From: Desmospora activa DSM 45169
GTDB lineage: Bacteria > Bacillota > Bacilli > Thermoactinomycetales > DSM-45169
NCBI RefSeq assembly: GCF_003046315.1
Contig: NZ_PZZP01000001.1
Location: 558,001-622,000, forward strand
Length of the DNA: 64,000 bases
Reading direction: 5' to 3'
Shown here: positions 40,676 through 51,503 of the stretch, in pieces
How positions within the stretch are numbered: position 1 is the stretch's first letter
How the letters are laid out: every line of letters starts with the position of its first letter
Notes under the pieces: model-generated
Told to the model about the DNA's origin: nothing
What the model saw: the letters and a program-made list of their open reading frames with translations, nothing else
The model's database searches: none
Position numbers and translations under genes: made by a program

Positions 40676-41608
40676 ATGACAACTGAAAAGCGAGTGTTTC
40701 CTCATGGTATCCACGGTTTTCCGGTCGCTCCGTTTACTGCGGAGGGAAAGTTGGATATGGATGCACTCGAGAGAACGATTACGTTTTTAATCGAAGAAGG
40801 GTTGCAGTCGATCTTCATTGCCTGTGGTTCAAGTGAATTTCACGCGGTAAGTACCCATGAATATAAGGAAATGCTGGAAACGGCAGTATCGGTTGCCGAT
40901 GGTAGAGTTCCCGTTTATTCGGGGGTGGGAGGCAATATCTCGCATGCGTTGGAGTTGGGAACCATCTCTGCACAAGTAGGAGTGGATGGTTATCTGATTC
41001 TTCCCCCGTATTTGGTTCAGGGTGAACAGGAGGGGCTCTACCATTACTTTAAAATGATTGCTACAAATACGGATTTAGACGCAATCATTTACCAACGGGA
41101 CAATGCCGTTTTTCAAGTAGAGACCGTAATGAATTTAGCAGAAATTCCCCAAATCATCGGGTTTAAAGACGGTTATGGCAATGTAGAACGAAATATCGAA
41201 CTGACACAGACGATCGGCGACCGCTTGGAATGGTTTAACGGCATGCCCTTTGCCGAAATTACCATGCCGGTTTACCATGCGTTGGGGTATCGTTCCTATT
41301 CATCCGCAATGTCCAATTATCTTCCTCATATCTCGCGATTATTTTATCAGGCACTTTTAAACGGCGATCAAAAACGGCTCTCGCAACTTTATCGAGAAGT
41401 GATTTTACCGATTAACCGCATTCGCAAACAACGAAACGGATATGCGGTCGCCTTGATCAAAGCGGGAATGGAGATTGTGGGATTGCCGGTGGGCAAAACG
41501 GTTCGCCCACCGCTTACCGTTGTGGAACCCGAACATTATGCGGAATTGGAGACGATTATTCAACATGCATTGGAAAACTTTCCGAAAGAGGAAGCGTTGA
41601 CTGAATAG
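40676..41608 (+). CDS. kdgD: 5-dehydro-4-deoxyglucarate dehydratase KdgD
   Basis: A 310-residue DapA-superfamily TIM barrel. The Schiff-base Lys164 is in IIGFKDGYG, with the partner Tyr139 in IIYQRDN and a GGGxx-like start loop IACGSSEFHAV. KdgD dehydrates and decarboxylates 5-dehydro-4-deoxyglucarate to 2-oxoglutarate semialdehyde plus CO2, the second common step of glucarate and galactarate breakdown. ATG 40676 follows GTGAGGAGAG. It is the first gene of the operon, and its product feeds the aldehyde dehydrogenase encoded next. Confidence 0.93.
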   Translation: MTTEKRVFPHGIHGFPVAPFTAEGKLDMDALERTITFLIEEGLQSIFIACGSSEFHAVSTHEYKEMLETAVSVADGRVPVYSGVGGNISHALELGTISAQVGVDGYLILPPYLVQGEQEGLYHYFKMIATNTDLDAIIYQRDNAVFQVETVMNLAEIPQIIGFKDGYGNVERNIELTQTIGDRLEWFNGMPFAEITMPVYHALGYRSYSSAMSNYLPHISRLFYQALLNGDQKRLSQLYREVILPINRIRKQRNGYAVALIKAGMEIVGLPVGKTVRPPLTVVEPEHYAELETIIQHALENFPKEEALTE

Positions 41609-41626
41609 GAATGGGGAGGGGACGTT

Positions 41627-43072
41627 ATGGACTCGTTTAAAAATTTCATCGATGGAAACTGGATCGCCTCTTCTAGCAGGGAAACGGTATCCAGTATCAA
41701 TCCTGCCAATCAAGCGGTGGTAGGAACGGTTCAACACTCCACACAAGCGGATGTAGAGCAAGCGGTACGTGCAGCCAAAAAAGCGCAGGTGAACTGGAGA
41801 AGTCTATCTGGCCCCGCACGTGGTCAATTCTTGTACCAAGTGGCTACTATTATGGAATCACACCTAGCTGAAATTGCAGAAACGATGACGCAGGAAATGG
41901 GAAAAACCTTGCCGGAGGCCAAAGGGGAGACTGCTCGTGGTATCGCTCTCCTTCGTTATTATGCGACTGAGGGGATGCATAAGGTAGGGGACGTGATCCC
42001 TTCTACTGACTCGGAAGCGTTAATGTTTACCACTCGCGTTCCACTGGGTGTGGTGGGAGTGATTACACCTTGGAATTTCCCGGTGGCCATTCCCATATGG
42101 AAAATGGCGCCGGCGTTGATCTACGGCAATACTGTGGTGATTAAGCCAGCGAGTGAAGCGGCGGTTACCTGTGCCAAAGTGATGGAATGTTTTGCAGAGG
42201 CACACCTTCCGGCGGGAGTTTTCAATATGGTAACCGGATCAGGCTCCGTTGTCGGGCAGGGGATTGTTGAGCACCCGGATGTGAACGGAATTACATTTAC
42301 GGGTTCCAATGAAGTTGGAAAGCGAATCGGACAGACGGCATTGGCACGGGGAGCGAAATATCAGCTTGAAATGGGTGGAAAAAACCCTGTCATTGTGCTG
42401 GATGATGCGGATCTCGATTTGGCGGTGAGAGAGACGATCAGTGGCGGCTTACGTTCCACCGGTCAAAAATGTACCGCTACCAGCCGTGTAATCATTCAGA
42501 GTGGAGTTTATGATGCCTTTAAAGAAAAGTTACTGGAAAAAATAAACGAAATTACGGTTGGAAACGGCTTACACGAAAACGTATGGATGGGCCCTTGTGC
42601 CAGCGAAAGTCAGTTTAAGACAGTGCTGCGCTATATTGAATTGGGCAAAGAAGAAGGAGCGACGCTCCTGGCCGGTGGTGGCCGCTACACCGAGGAAGGC
42701 TGTGAAAAAGGATATTTTGTAAAGCCTACGGTGTTTGAGTATGTGACCCAGGAGATGACGATTGCCCGTGAGGAAATTTTTGGCCCTGTGCTGGCGCTGA
42801 TGAAAGTAAATTCACTTAAAGAAGCACTAGAAGTGGCCAATGATGCCGAGTTTGGATTAAGTGCCTCGATCTTTACGACGAATATCGGCTATATGCTATC
42901 TTTCATCGAACAGATGGATGCGGGTCTTGTGCGGGTGAATGCCGAAACGGCAGGGGTGGAATTGCAAGCCCCATTCGGTGGGATGAAACAGTCCAGCTCC
43001 CATTCCCGTGAGCAAGGAAAGGCTGCGATTGAGTTTTTTACAGCGACAAAAACCGTCTTTGTTAAAGGGTGA
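41627..43072 (+). CDS. 2-oxoglutarate semialdehyde dehydrogenase (YcbD-like)
   Basis: A 481-residue NAD(P)-dependent aldehyde dehydrogenase with complete active-site motifs: PWNFP (Asn150), LEMGGKNP (Glu248), GQKCTAT (nucleophile Cys282) and EEIFGPV. From its place behind kdgD it should oxidise 2-oxoglutarate semialdehyde to 2-oxoglutarate, which enters the citric acid cycle. The B. subtilis counterpart is ycbD. The start ATG 41627 follows GGGGAGGGGACGTT, 18 bp after kdgD. Confidence 0.92.
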   Translation: MDSFKNFIDGNWIASSSRETVSSINPANQAVVGTVQHSTQADVEQAVRAAKKAQVNWRSLSGPARGQFLYQVATIMESHLAEIAETMTQEMGKTLPEAKGETARGIALLRYYATEGMHKVGDVIPSTDSEALMFTTRVPLGVVGVITPWNFPVAIPIWKMAPALIYGNTVVIKPASEAAVTCAKVMECFAEAHLPAGVFNMVTGSGSVVGQGIVEHPDVNGITFTGSNEVGKRIGQTALARGAKYQLEMGGKNPVIVLDDADLDLAVRETISGGLRSTGQKCTATSRVIIQSGVYDAFKEKLLEKINEITVGNGLHENVWMGPCASESQFKTVLRYIELGKEEGATLLAGGGRYTEEGCEKGYFVKPTVFEYVTQEMTIAREEIFGPVLALMKVNSLKEALEVANDAEFGLSASIFTTNIGYMLSFIEQMDAGLVRVNAETAGVELQAPFGGMKQSSSHSREQGKAAIEFFTATKTVFVKG

Positions 43073-43106
43073 AAATCCCAAGGTGAGTGGGTGTGGTTCA
43101 CAGGCG

Positions 43107-43145
43107 GGGATACCTTCAGTGCGGGGGTGTAAACGGAGGTATCCC
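43107..43145 (+). other. Hairpin in the intra-operon gap before the UxuA-like gene
   Basis: GGGATACCT(TC) pairs with (GG)AGGTATCCC, 11 pairs with a 17-nt loop and no T run after it. It may shield the upstream mRNA or act as a processing or attenuation element. The 170-bp gap is unusually long for this operon. Confidence 0.4.
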
Positions 43146-43161
43146 ACTTTAATCGCTTTGA

Positions 43162-43175
43162 TGAAAGCGTTTACC
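43162..43175. promoter_or_regulatory. CcpA cre-like site before the UxuA-like gene
   Basis: TGAAAGCGTTTACC matches the consensus TGWAANCGNTNWCA at all but the last base. It would repress or roadblock transcription of the downstream half of the operon in the presence of preferred sugars. Confidence 0.55.
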
Positions 43176-43241
43176 AAATGAGATATTCCCACTTTGGGCA
43201 CGAGAGTCTCGCTATTGGGAAGAGAGAGGGAGGGATCGAGC

Positions 43242-44255
43242 ATGATGAGAGTATCGATTACCTCGTATACGGTTGACTTGACGGACGGTGATTTAAGGCA
43301 GCTAAGCCAATTGGGCGTCGATTGCATCGATTTTGGAAAGGGATCTGCCTTTCCAGGTGTAAAAGAGCAAGGTTATCCCGATTTGGATGAGTTGTTGCGA
43401 TTAAAGCGTAGACTCCGTTCTTTCGGCCTTGATATCAACCGCGTCACGCTACCGGATTTAACGACGAAGTTTATGCAAAATGAACCGGGAAGTGAGCAAG
43501 AGCTGGAGAATGCGGTCCAGGCAATGAAAGTGTTTGGCGAGGCGGGGATTCCCATTGCCAGACAACGGTTTGAAGGGGATACCTTTCCCCATTTGACCAA
43601 AAAATATCGTGCCATCCATCGAGGGGGCGCGATTGCCCGCGGTGAAAGCCTCGGCTTTGTCACCGAAGTGGGGCCGAAGCGAACGCAGGAGGAGCATGAA
43701 CAGTATTGGCAACGATTTTGTGAAGCATATCAACGTTTGGTGCCGATGGCTGAAGAGGCGGGTGTATTATTGGGTATGCACCCTTCCGATGTCCCCCATC
43801 CAGATACCCCCTTTGGCGGGTTAGGCTTTCACCGGATCATCGACACCTTCCCCAGTAAAAATGTCGGTTATGTGTACTGTGTCGGTACAAGAGCCGAAGA
43901 GGGCGGAAGTGCACTGGTATTAGACGAGATTAATCATTACGGGAGAAAAGGAAAGTTATTTCTTGTCCATTTTCGCAATGTTCGCGGAAGCCTACCAACC
44001 GCCGGCGCTTTTGAAGAAGCGCTCTTGGATGACGGTGATATGAACATGTTTAAAATCTTACTGGAGCTGCGCAAGGTGGGCTTCAGCGGTTGTTTAAATC
44101 CAGACCACGTTCCCATCTTGGAAGGGGTTACTCCCGAGCCAAATGCGAGTTGGCCCCATACATGCATTCAATGGAGCTATCACAACATCGGGTATGTCTA
44201 TTCGATTGGATATATTAAAGCACTTTTGGCCGCATTGGTTGAATTTGAGAGATAA
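43242..44255 (+). CDS. UxuA-like (mannonate dehydratase family) TIM-barrel protein
   Basis: The 337-residue protein shares UxuA features: LGMHPSDVPHPDTPFGGLGF (metal ligand His in the HP-D-P motif), VHFRNVRG (His) and LNPDHVPILEG (Asp-His). These residues bind Mn in mannonate dehydratase. UxuA normally converts D-mannonate to 2-keto-3-deoxygluconate. The aldarate pathway does not need this reaction, and no hexuronate isomerase, KDG kinase or aldolase gene is nearby, so the substrate may differ. ATG 43242 follows GGGAGGG. A cre-like site and a hairpin precede it. Confidence 0.8.
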   Translation: MMRVSITSYTVDLTDGDLRQLSQLGVDCIDFGKGSAFPGVKEQGYPDLDELLRLKRRLRSFGLDINRVTLPDLTTKFMQNEPGSEQELENAVQAMKVFGEAGIPIARQRFEGDTFPHLTKKYRAIHRGGAIARGESLGFVTEVGPKRTQEEHEQYWQRFCEAYQRLVPMAEEAGVLLGMHPSDVPHPDTPFGGLGFHRIIDTFPSKNVGYVYCVGTRAEEGGSALVLDEINHYGRKGKLFLVHFRNVRGSLPTAGAFEEALLDDGDMNMFKILLELRKVGFSGCLNPDHVPILEGVTPEPNASWPHTCIQWSYHNIGYVYSIGYIKALLAALVEFER

Positions 44256-44282
44256 AGACAAATACCGAGGAGGGGAAAAGGA

Positions 44283-45626
44283 ATGGCGAGCAAACATGAG
44301 GCGGTTCACGCGCCGTTACAAAAAACCAATGTGCGCTATCTGATTTTAGCGGTATTGTTTGTAACGACCGCCATCAACTATATCGATCGGACCGCTCTTG
44401 GTATTGCGGCTCCTGCTATGCAAGACGATCTATATCTCGATGCGGTAAAGTTGGGATTTGCTTTTTCCGCTTTTAATTGGGCCTACACCTTTCTACAAAT
44501 TCCCAGCGGATGGTTGCTGGATCGGTTTGAGGCGCGAATAGTTTATGGTATCGGGTTGTTTGTATGGTCGTTGTTCACCTTTTTTCAAGGGTTTGCAGTC
44601 GGTTTTGTCTCCCTTTTTCTGATGAGATTTATTGTTGGACTTGCCGAAGCCCCTTCCTTTCCCGGAAATAGCCGCATCACAACCATGTGGTTTCCCCAAC
44701 ATGAACGGGGGCGTGCGGTAGCGTTCTATAATTCCTCGCAGTACTTCGGCTTAGCATTGTTTACTCCTATATTGGCGTGGGTGCTGCAAACCTTTGGCTG
44801 GCAAGCGGTCTTCTACTCCGCCGGCTTGGCTGGGATTATTATGTCGTTCTTTTGGTTTAAACTGATCCGCGATCCTAAAAGCCACCCTCGTACCAACCAA
44901 GCGGAAATCGATTATATCCAACAAGGCGGGGGTCTGGCGGATGTCGGGGATAAAAAGCATAAAATCAAATGGTCTCACGTTCGTCTCCTATTAACCAACC
45001 GACAAATGATCGGGATCTATATTGCGCAGTTTTCAATGAATACAATCGTTTGGTTCTTCTTGACATGGTTTCCCACTTATCTGGTAGAAGAAAAGAATAT
45101 GACGATCCTCAAAGCGGGTTTTATGGCGTCGTTGCCCTATATGGGGGCATTTGTGGGTGGGTTGATCGGGGGATATTTATCGGATTGGTTGCTAAAACAG
45201 GGCAAGTCATTAGCCGTAGCCCGTAAAACACCAATCATCATCGGTTTTATTCTTTCCAGCTCCATCATCTTTGCAAACTATACTTCTTCAGCGGGGCTGA
45301 TTATCATCATTATGTCGGTTGCGTTTTTTGCTAAGGGAATGGCTGGGCTTACTTGGACCCTTGTCGGCGATATGTCACCGAAAGAGATTATCGGGCTGAG
45401 TGGCGGAATCTTTAATACCTTCGGCAACCTAGCCGGTATTGTTACACCGATTGTGGTCGGTTTTATTTTGAGCCAGACGCAATCCTTTGCCGGAGCGCTT
45501 ATGTTTATTGCGGTGATGCTCATTATCGGAGCACTATCCTATCTGTTTATCGTAAACAAGGTGGAAAGAATAGAGCTACCACAGGAATTGGCGGGTAACC
45601 AAACCGGATTGACCAAAAATAGTTGA
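44283..45626 (+). CDS. gudP: MFS aldarate (glucarate/galactarate) transporter, GudP-like
   Basis: A 447-residue major-facilitator protein with 12 membrane segments. It has the anion:cation symporter features [20 protein letters not shown] at the start, [13 protein letters not shown] (A-like motif), [15 protein letters not shown] and a central cytoplasmic loop [12 protein letters not shown]. The group imports D-glucarate and galactarate with protons. ATG 44283 follows GGAGGGGAAAAGG. It is placed between the UxuA-like gene and gudD, as gudP is in B. subtilis. Confidence 0.9.
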   Translation: MASKHEAVHAPLQKTNVRYLILAVLFVTTAINYIDRTALGIAAPAMQDDLYLDAVKLGFAFSAFNWAYTFLQIPSGWLLDRFEARIVYGIGLFVWSLFTFFQGFAVGFVSLFLMRFIVGLAEAPSFPGNSRITTMWFPQHERGRAVAFYNSSQYFGLALFTPILAWVLQTFGWQAVFYSAGLAGIIMSFFWFKLIRDPKSHPRTNQAEIDYIQQGGGLADVGDKKHKIKWSHVRLLLTNRQMIGIYIAQFSMNTIVWFFLTWFPTYLVEEKNMTILKAGFMASLPYMGAFVGGLIGGYLSDWLLKQGKSLAVARKTPIIIGFILSSSIIFANYTSSAGLIIIIMSVAFFAKGMAGLTWTLVGDMSPKEIIGLSGGIFNTFGNLAGIVTPIVVGFILSQTQSFAGALMFIAVMLIIGALSYLFIVNKVERIELPQELAGNQTGLTKNS

Positions 45627-45655
45627 ACCATGATGCAAGTGGAGGGATGATGAAT

Positions 45656-46990
45656 ATGAATCATACCGGCACACCTGTCATCACCAATATGCAAGTGATT
45701 CCCGTGGCTGGCCGCGACAGTATGCTGCTCAATCTCAGCGGAGCCCATGCCCCGTTTTTTACGCGCAATATTGTGATTCTTACCGATAACTCCGGCAATA
45801 CAGGAGTTGGGGAGGTACCCGGAGGTGAAAAGATACGAAAGATCCTGGAGGAAGCCCACCCCTTGGTAATCGGACAATCGATCGGTCGCTATCGCAATAT
45901 TTTAAATCGGGTGCGAACCACTTTTGCGGATCGTGATGCACACGGGCGCGGGGTGCAAACCTTTGATTTGCGCGTTACGATCCATGCCGTTACTGCGTTG
46001 GAAGCAGCTTTGCTCGATCTTTTGGGCCAGTTTCTCCATGTACCTGTGGCGGCTTTACTGGGAGAGGGGCAGCAGCGTGATGATGTTAAAATGTTGGGTT
46101 ATCTGTTTTATATCGGGGATCGCAGTCAAACGGACCTTCCCTATGTAAAAGATTCCAATGCGAAGGATGATTGGCTTCGCTTGCGACATGAAAAAGCTTT
46201 GACCCCTGAAGCGATTGTCCGTCTGGCGGAAGCGGCGTATGATCGGTATGGATTTCAGGACTTTAAGCTAAAAGGTGGCGTTCTTCGTGGAGAAGAAGAG
46301 ATGGAGGCGGTAACAGCCCTCGCCGAGCAATTTCCCGATGCTCGGATTACGCTTGATCCCAACGGGGCCTGGTCATTGCAAGAAGCGATCAGCCTGTGCC
46401 GAAATATGCAGTTTGTCCTCGCTTATGCCGAAGATCCGTGCGGTGCTGAAAACGGCTATTCCGGACGCGAAGTGATGGCGGAATTCCGGCGAGCAACGGG
46501 TATCCCCACGGCGACCAACATGATTGCCACGGATTGGCGCCAAATGGGGCATGCCATCCAGTTGCACGCCGTCGATATCCCGCTGGCCGATCCGCATTTT
46601 TGGACGATGCAGGGCTCTATCCGAGTTGCACAGATGTGTCATGAATGGGGACTGACATGGGGGTCTCATTCCAATAATCACTTTGACATTTCCTTGGCGA
46701 TGTTTACCCATGTAGCGGCTGCAGCGCCAGGGGAGATTACGGCGATAGATACCCACTGGATTTGGCAGGATGGGCAGCGATTGACGAAAGAACCCTTACG
46801 GATTATTGACGGAGCGGTAACGGTTCCTGACAAACCGGGCCTTGGAGTGGAAGTGGATAGGGCTCAGCTTGAAAAAGCGCATCAACTCTATCTGCAAATG
46901 GATCTTCACACGCGCGATGACGCCAAAGCGATGCAGTATATCATCCCAAATTGGAAGTTTGATCCCAAGCGTCCTTGTCTGGTTCGTTAA
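45656..46990 (+). CDS. gudD: Glucarate dehydratase GudD (enolase superfamily)
   Basis: The 444-residue protein has the enolase-superfamily catalytic set of the glucarate dehydratase group: FKLKGG (KxK base), TLDPNGAW (metal Asp and Asn), [20 protein letters not shown] (metal Glu), ATNMIATDW and [11 protein letters not shown] (catalytic His). It removes water from D-glucarate to give 5-dehydro-4-deoxyglucarate for KdgD. ATG 45656 was chosen because GGAGGG lies nine bases before it; several upstream in-frame starts exist, including one overlapping gudP. The length fits E. coli GudD. Confidence 0.93.
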   Translation: MNHTGTPVITNMQVIPVAGRDSMLLNLSGAHAPFFTRNIVILTDNSGNTGVGEVPGGEKIRKILEEAHPLVIGQSIGRYRNILNRVRTTFADRDAHGRGVQTFDLRVTIHAVTALEAALLDLLGQFLHVPVAALLGEGQQRDDVKMLGYLFYIGDRSQTDLPYVKDSNAKDDWLRLRHEKALTPEAIVRLAEAAYDRYGFQDFKLKGGVLRGEEEMEAVTALAEQFPDARITLDPNGAWSLQEAISLCRNMQFVLAYAEDPCGAENGYSGREVMAEFRRATGIPTATNMIATDWRQMGHAIQLHAVDIPLADPHFWTMQGSIRVAQMCHEWGLTWGSHSNNHFDISLAMFTHVAAAAPGEITAIDTHWIWQDGQRLTKEPLRIIDGAVTVPDKPGLGVEVDRAQLEKAHQLYLQMDLHTRDDAKAMQYIIPNWKFDPKRPCLVR

Positions 46991-47018
46991 GATTTTTAAT
47001 TGAAAGGAAGTGATAACG

Positions 47019-48548
47019 TTGCCGGAAAAACAAAGAGATACCCCCCTTTACATTAAGGTGCATACCAACGACAATGTCGGGGTTATTGTCAATGCGGGAG
47101 GATTGCCTGAAGGAACCCTCTTTCCATGCGGCCTAAAGTTAAAAGAATCGATTCCCCAAGGCCATAAGGTGGCTTTGACGGACTTGGATCGAGGTGATCC
47201 CATTATCCGTTATAACGAAGTAATCGGATATGCGGAAAGCCCAATCGAAAAAGGAAAATGGGTGAAAGAAGCAGTAATCAAGTTACCGACCTCTCCTCGT
47301 TTGGATGAATTGCCGCTTGCAAATCGTGTTCCAAAGCCCCTTCCTCCTCTTGAAGGCTATACTTTTGCAGGGTATCGAAACGAAGATGGAAGTGTTGGAA
47401 CAAAAAATATCCTGGGAATTACCACCAGTGTCCAATGTGTGGTGGGTGTGCTCGATTTTGCGGTTAAGCGAATCAAGGAAGAACTGCTCCCCAAATATCC
47501 CAATGTAGACGATGTCGTAGCTTTTAACCATAACTATGGTTGTGGTGTCGCTATCCATGCGCCGGAAGCCGTCATACCGATCCGCACGATCCAACACTTG
47601 GCCGCTCATCCCAACTTTGGCGGGGAGGCCATGGTCGTAGGTTTGGGTTGTGAAAAACTGCTTCCGCAACGATTGGTACCGGACGGGGATCCAGCAAGCA
47701 TCGTTTCGTTGCAGGAACAGCCGGGTTTTATGCCGATGATTCAATCCATTATGAATATGGCTGAGGAGCGATTGAGCAAATTAAATCGGCGGCGACGGGA
47801 GCCTTGTCCCTTATCCGGATTAGTGGTTGGTCTGCAATGCGGGGGAAGCGATGCATTTTCCGGCGTTACGGCCAATCCGGCGGTTGGTTATGCGGCGGAT
47901 CTGCTGGTACGAGCGGGGGCGACGGTTTTATTTTCAGAAGTGACCGAAGTGCGGGATGCTGTCCATTTATTAACGCCACGCACGGTAGACGAAGAAGTGG
48001 GTCGTGCCTTGATTCGTGAGATGAAGTGGTATGACGATTACTTACAACGGGGCGAGGTGGACCGAAGTGCAAACCCGTCACCGGGCAATAAAAAAGGCGG
48101 ATTGTCCAATGTGGTGGAAAAGTCGCTTGGTTCGATTGTGAAATCCGGCAACAGTCCAATTGTCCAGGTGTTATCCCCTGGAGAAAAGGCGACAAAACGA
48201 GGTTTGATTTTTGCGGCGACACCGGCGAGTGATTTTGTATGTGGAACCTTACAATTGGCTGCCGGTATGAATATGCATGTGTTTACGACTGGAAGAGGGA
48301 CGCCGTACGGATTGGCGATGGCACCGGTGATCAAAGTGTCAACCCGAACCGCATTGACAGAGCAATGGCATGATCTAATCGATGTCAACGCTGGTCGCAT
48401 TGCAACGGGTGATGCCACCATTGAAGAGATCGGGTGGGAAATTTTCCATCTTATCTTGGATGTTGCAAGCGGCAGAAAAAAAACATGGGTCGAATATTGG
48501 GGGTTGCACAACGATCTCTGCCTATTTAATCCGGCTCCGTTGACATAA
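47019..48548 (+). CDS. garD: Galactarate dehydratase GarD (UxaA/GarD family)
   Basis: A 509-residue protein with an N-terminal SAF-like domain ([16 protein letters not shown]...[16 protein letters not shown]). The GarD catalytic body contains [38 protein letters not shown] and [19 protein letters not shown], with cysteines that may bind metal. It dehydrates galactarate to the same intermediate as GudD, so the operon handles both sugar diacids. TTG 47019 lies after AAAGGAAGTGATAACG; GTG 47010 is less likely. It is the last gene, with a strong terminator at 48554. Confidence 0.92.
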   Translation: MPEKQRDTPLYIKVHTNDNVGVIVNAGGLPEGTLFPCGLKLKESIPQGHKVALTDLDRGDPIIRYNEVIGYAESPIEKGKWVKEAVIKLPTSPRLDELPLANRVPKPLPPLEGYTFAGYRNEDGSVGTKNILGITTSVQCVVGVLDFAVKRIKEELLPKYPNVDDVVAFNHNYGCGVAIHAPEAVIPIRTIQHLAAHPNFGGEAMVVGLGCEKLLPQRLVPDGDPASIVSLQEQPGFMPMIQSIMNMAEERLSKLNRRRREPCPLSGLVVGLQCGGSDAFSGVTANPAVGYAADLLVRAGATVLFSEVTEVRDAVHLLTPRTVDEEVGRALIREMKWYDDYLQRGEVDRSANPSPGNKKGGLSNVVEKSLGSIVKSGNSPIVQVLSPGEKATKRGLIFAATPASDFVCGTLQLAAGMNMHVFTTGRGTPYGLAMAPVIKVSTRTALTEQWHDLIDVNAGRIATGDATIEEIGWEIFHLILDVASGRKKTWVEYWGLHNDLCLFNPAPLT

Positions 48549-48553
48549 GAGTT

Positions 48554-48595
48554 AAAGACGATCCCGTCCGAATTGTAGCGAAGGGATCGTCTTTT
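48554..48595 (+). terminator. Terminator of the aldarate operon
   Basis: The perfect 12-bp stem AAAGACGATCCC/GGGATCGTCTTT has a T run after it. Confidence 0.85.
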
Positions 48596-48599
48596 CGAT

Positions 48600-48794
48600 T
48601 AGAAGAGAATGAAGAGGTGTATGTATTTCTATGTCGCTTACATCGTTACTCAGGCAGACGCCACCGGGACCCCAGAGGGCAGGTGTGCCAAAGTAGAGCG
48701 AAGCCGGGTGAAGGACTAGAGTAGGGGCTAAAATTAACAATGAACCATTGGACAGCGTTTCATTGTTTCATCGATAATAGAATGGGAGGTGCCT
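48600..48794. other. Unassigned 200-bp stretch before a small open frame
   Basis: It contains a G/C-rich segment (about 48650-48725) that looks like structured or mobile-element-derived sequence and an imperfect hairpin AACAATGAA/TTTCATTGTT at 48738-48767. No gene or known RNA family was recognised. Confidence 0.3.
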
Positions 48795-49010
48795 ATGACA
48801 AACACCCTAGAACACACATTGCCGGATCGTGTCGTAAAGTGGATGGTTGATTCGGTTAACTCTTCTGACGGACAAATTGATCCGAGAGCGTTTGGATGCC
48901 TATATGATCCGTTTGTTGGAACGAGTGGTACAACGATAACAACTAGTAACAAAAAAATCAATCGGAATGAAGTTAACTGCCGATTCAGACTAACTTGGGC
49001 AAATGTTTAG
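48795..49010 (+). CDS. Small hypothetical protein, possibly a remnant
   Basis: A 71-residue frame (MTNTLEHTLPDRVVKWMVDS...) preceded by GGGAGGTGCCT, a convincing ribosome site. The first 45 residues look protein-like; the tail (TTITTSNKKINRNEVNCRF) is low-complexity and may follow a frameshift or truncation. I do not recognise a family. It ends 13 bp before the M20 dipeptidase start. Confidence 0.35.
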   Translation: MTNTLEHTLPDRVVKWMVDSVNSSDGQIDPRAFGCLYDPFVGTSGTTITTSNKKINRNEVNCRFRLTWANV

Positions 49011-49023
49011 GAGGGATTGCATC

Positions 49024-50394
49024 TTGTCAGACAGATGGAAAGAGTATTTACGTGAGAATCAAGATCGTTATTTGGCGGAGCTCGTAGAACTCCTTCGTAT
49101 CCCAAGCGTTTCAACCGATCCGGCTTATCAAGAAGAGGTACGTCGAGCGGCGGTATGGGTTGCCAACCGGATGCGTCAAGCGGGTATTGCAGATGCGCAG
49201 GTTATGGAAACCGATGGTCATCCCGTCGTATACGGGGAGTGGATGAAGGCAGAGGATAAGCCGACGCTGTTGATCTACGGTCACTATGATGTGCAGCCCG
49301 CCGATCCGCTTGAAGAGTGGAGCTCGCCTCCATTTGAACCTCGTATTAAAAATGGACGGGTATATGCTAGGGGCGCTTCCGATATGAAGGGAAACATCTT
49401 GCTTCCCATTATCGCCTGTGAGGCATTACTGGCAACGACGGGAACTCTTCCGGTTAATGTGAAGTTTTTATTTGAAGGAGAAGAGGAGACCGGCAGTCCA
49501 TCGTTGGAGGCGTTTATTGCAAAACATCGTCAACAACTAGCGTGCGATTTAGTCGTGATTGCCGATGGGGGTGTCGGCTCGGAAGAAGAGCCGGTGGTAA
49601 CAACCGCAAGGCGCGGGATGGCTAGCTTACAGCTCAAGGTGAAGAGCGCCGATACGGATATGCATTCGGGGTTTGGTGGCGGCCTGGCACCCAATGCGAT
49701 TCATGCTTTAACGCAAATATTGGATTCGATGAGGGACGCAGAGGGACGGATTCTTGTCGATGGTTTTTATGATGAGGTTCGTCCGTTAACGTCCGCGGAA
49801 CGGGAGAAAATTGCTGCATTCCCCCTCCATTTGGACGAATTTAAAACCAATACAGGAATTGAAGATTTTTTTGGTGAACCGGAATACACCCCACAGGAAC
49901 GAGTGACGGCTAGGCCGACATTAGATGTAAACGGGGTTTGGGGCGGATACCAAGGGGAGGGTACTAAGACAGTCATCCCCTGTGAAGCATATGCGAAAAT
50001 TACTTGTAGACTGGTACCGGATCAAAAACCGGAGCAGATCTGTCACCATTTGCAGCTGCACATCGAACAACATGCCCCTAAACATGTGAAGGTAACCGTG
50101 GAAATGGGACCAGGTGCCGATCCTTATCGCCTTCCAGATGACCATCCGGGCTTGTTTGCGCTTGAGCGGGTATTGGAAGAGGTATCGGGAAACCCGGTAA
50201 AGCGGCGCTGGGAAGGAAGCACAGTACCTGTGAAAAGTGTTTTTAAGCGGATCTTAGCGGCTGAGTCTGTAACGCTTGGGGGATCACAAGGGGACCGGAC
50301 ACACGCCCCCAATGAATTTTACCGCTTAAACAACTTTGAGCGTATTCAAAAAGCGTTTTGTCTGTTTTTTTATGAGTATGGGTCAAGAGATTGA
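49024..50394 (+). CDS. M20-family dipeptidase / peptidase
   Basis: The 456-residue metallopeptidase has all zinc ligands of the M20 group: YGHYDVQPAD (His, catalytic Asp), ARGASDMKGN (bridging Asp), EGEEETGS (general base Glu and metal Glu), VIADGG (Asp) and GDRTHAPNEFYRLNNFE (His). The dimerisation domain contains TDMHSGFGGG. Relatives hydrolyse dipeptides or N-acyl amino acids in the cytosol. TTG 49024 lies eight bases after AGGAGGG; ATG 49003 precedes that site. It is monocistronic or led by the small frame upstream. Confidence 0.92.
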   Translation: MSDRWKEYLRENQDRYLAELVELLRIPSVSTDPAYQEEVRRAAVWVANRMRQAGIADAQVMETDGHPVVYGEWMKAEDKPTLLIYGHYDVQPADPLEEWSSPPFEPRIKNGRVYARGASDMKGNILLPIIACEALLATTGTLPVNVKFLFEGEEETGSPSLEAFIAKHRQQLACDLVVIADGGVGSEEEPVVTTARRGMASLQLKVKSADTDMHSGFGGGLAPNAIHALTQILDSMRDAEGRILVDGFYDEVRPLTSAEREKIAAFPLHLDEFKTNTGIEDFFGEPEYTPQERVTARPTLDVNGVWGGYQGEGTKTVIPCEAYAKITCRLVPDQKPEQICHHLQLHIEQHAPKHVKVTVEMGPGADPYRLPDDHPGLFALERVLEEVSGNPVKRRWEGSTVPVKSVFKRILAAESVTLGGSQGDRTHAPNEFYRLNNFERIQKAFCLFFYEYGSRD

Positions 50395-50490
50395 TCCGTT
50401 TTTAGATCGGAATACCTATTGTCCTTTCTCCCGGCATCCAATATGGTGAAAATAATGATGCAGTAAAGAATGCGAAACAACAGAGGAAGG

Positions 50491-51324
50491 ATGACAAGAT
50501 CATTGGAACAATGGTTGGAAATATTGAAATTTCTGGTGCTGGGTCTAATACAAGGTGTGACGGAACCGATTCCGGTCTCTTCCAGTGGTCATCTCTTAAT
50601 TTTTTATCACTTTTTTGGACTGGGGATTGAAGGGAATAGCAGTTTAGGATTTGCAGTGTTGGTCAACTTTGCTTCCCTTCTATCTGTGTTGATCATTTAC
50701 CGCAAAGACTTGGCCCGTCTCGGGGCGAACAGCATCTCGTATCTAAAAGACCGCAACCCTGAACAAAAAGCGGATTTCCGTTTTATTCTGTTTATCATCT
50801 TGGGTTCAGTTCCGGCGGCAGTACTGGGATTACTCTTTAATGACGTCATCGAGGAAGAGTTGACCGGTGTAAAAATGATCGGTATCTCCCTCTTTGTGAC
50901 CGCAATCGCCTTATGGGTGATCCGCAACCTTCGTGGTCGGAAAAATGATGGGGAACTAAGTGTCAAAGATGCATTGTTGATCGGTTTAGGACAAGCTTGC
51001 GCCTTGATTCCCGGAATTAGCCGATCCGGTGCAACGATTGTGGTTGCGATGCTGATCGGGCTACAACGGGAAACGGCCCTTCGTTATTCGTTTTTACTCT
51101 ACATCCCGGTAAGCCTAGGCGGGATGATTCTAGAAGGCGAAGCGATTATGCAGATCATGAGTGATCCGGATATGTTTCTCCCCTACTTGGTTGCATTTAT
51201 CGCCGCTTTGGTCGCTTCTTATTTTGCCTTGAAATGGTTTATGCACGTGATGAAACAAGGCAACTTGGTGATTTTTTCGGTCTACTGTCTGGCTGTCAGT
51301 GTATTGATCTTCATTTTTGCTTAA
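50491..51324 (+). CDS. uppP: Undecaprenyl-diphosphatase UppP (BacA)
   Basis: A 277-residue membrane protein with the UppP active-site motifs [16 protein letters not shown] (catalytic Glu and Ser/His, first motif) and [10 protein letters not shown] (Arg). About eight membrane segments are visible. It recycles the lipid carrier for peptidoglycan and teichoic acid synthesis by removing a phosphate from undecaprenyl diphosphate outside the membrane, and overexpression gives bacitracin resistance. The start is uncertain: ATG 50470, ATG 50491 and TTG 50503 are in frame around an AGAGGAAGG site. The second motif usually reads [20 protein letters not shown] is a small change. Confidence 0.93.
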   Translation: MTRSLEQWLEILKFLVLGLIQGVTEPIPVSSSGHLLIFYHFFGLGIEGNSSLGFAVLVNFASLLSVLIIYRKDLARLGANSISYLKDRNPEQKADFRFILFIILGSVPAAVLGLLFNDVIEEELTGVKMIGISLFVTAIALWVIRNLRGRKNDGELSVKDALLIGLGQACALIPGISRSGATIVVAMLIGLQRETALRYSFLLYIPVSLGGMILEGEAIMQIMSDPDMFLPYLVAFIAALVASYFALKWFMHVMKQGNLVIFSVYCLAVSVLIFIFA

Positions 51325-51330
51325 TGATAA

Positions 51331-51365
51331 AAAACAGCGGTCCTGATAGGGGCTGCTGTTTTTTA
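51331..51365 (+). terminator. Terminator after uppP
   Basis: AAACAGC pairs with GCTGTTT around a 16-nt loop that can partly pair, followed by a T run. Confidence 0.7.
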
Positions 51366-51503
51366 TGGGTTGATTGATGTGGTATATTGGTTTACGAAAA
51401 TCTCTTGATTAAGAGGGAAAGAAGTTTCGATTGCCTTGAATTTTGGCATCACCCTCGGTGTAGGGTAAAATGGAAAAAAGATCAATTGGAGGCTAAGCCC
51501 AGG

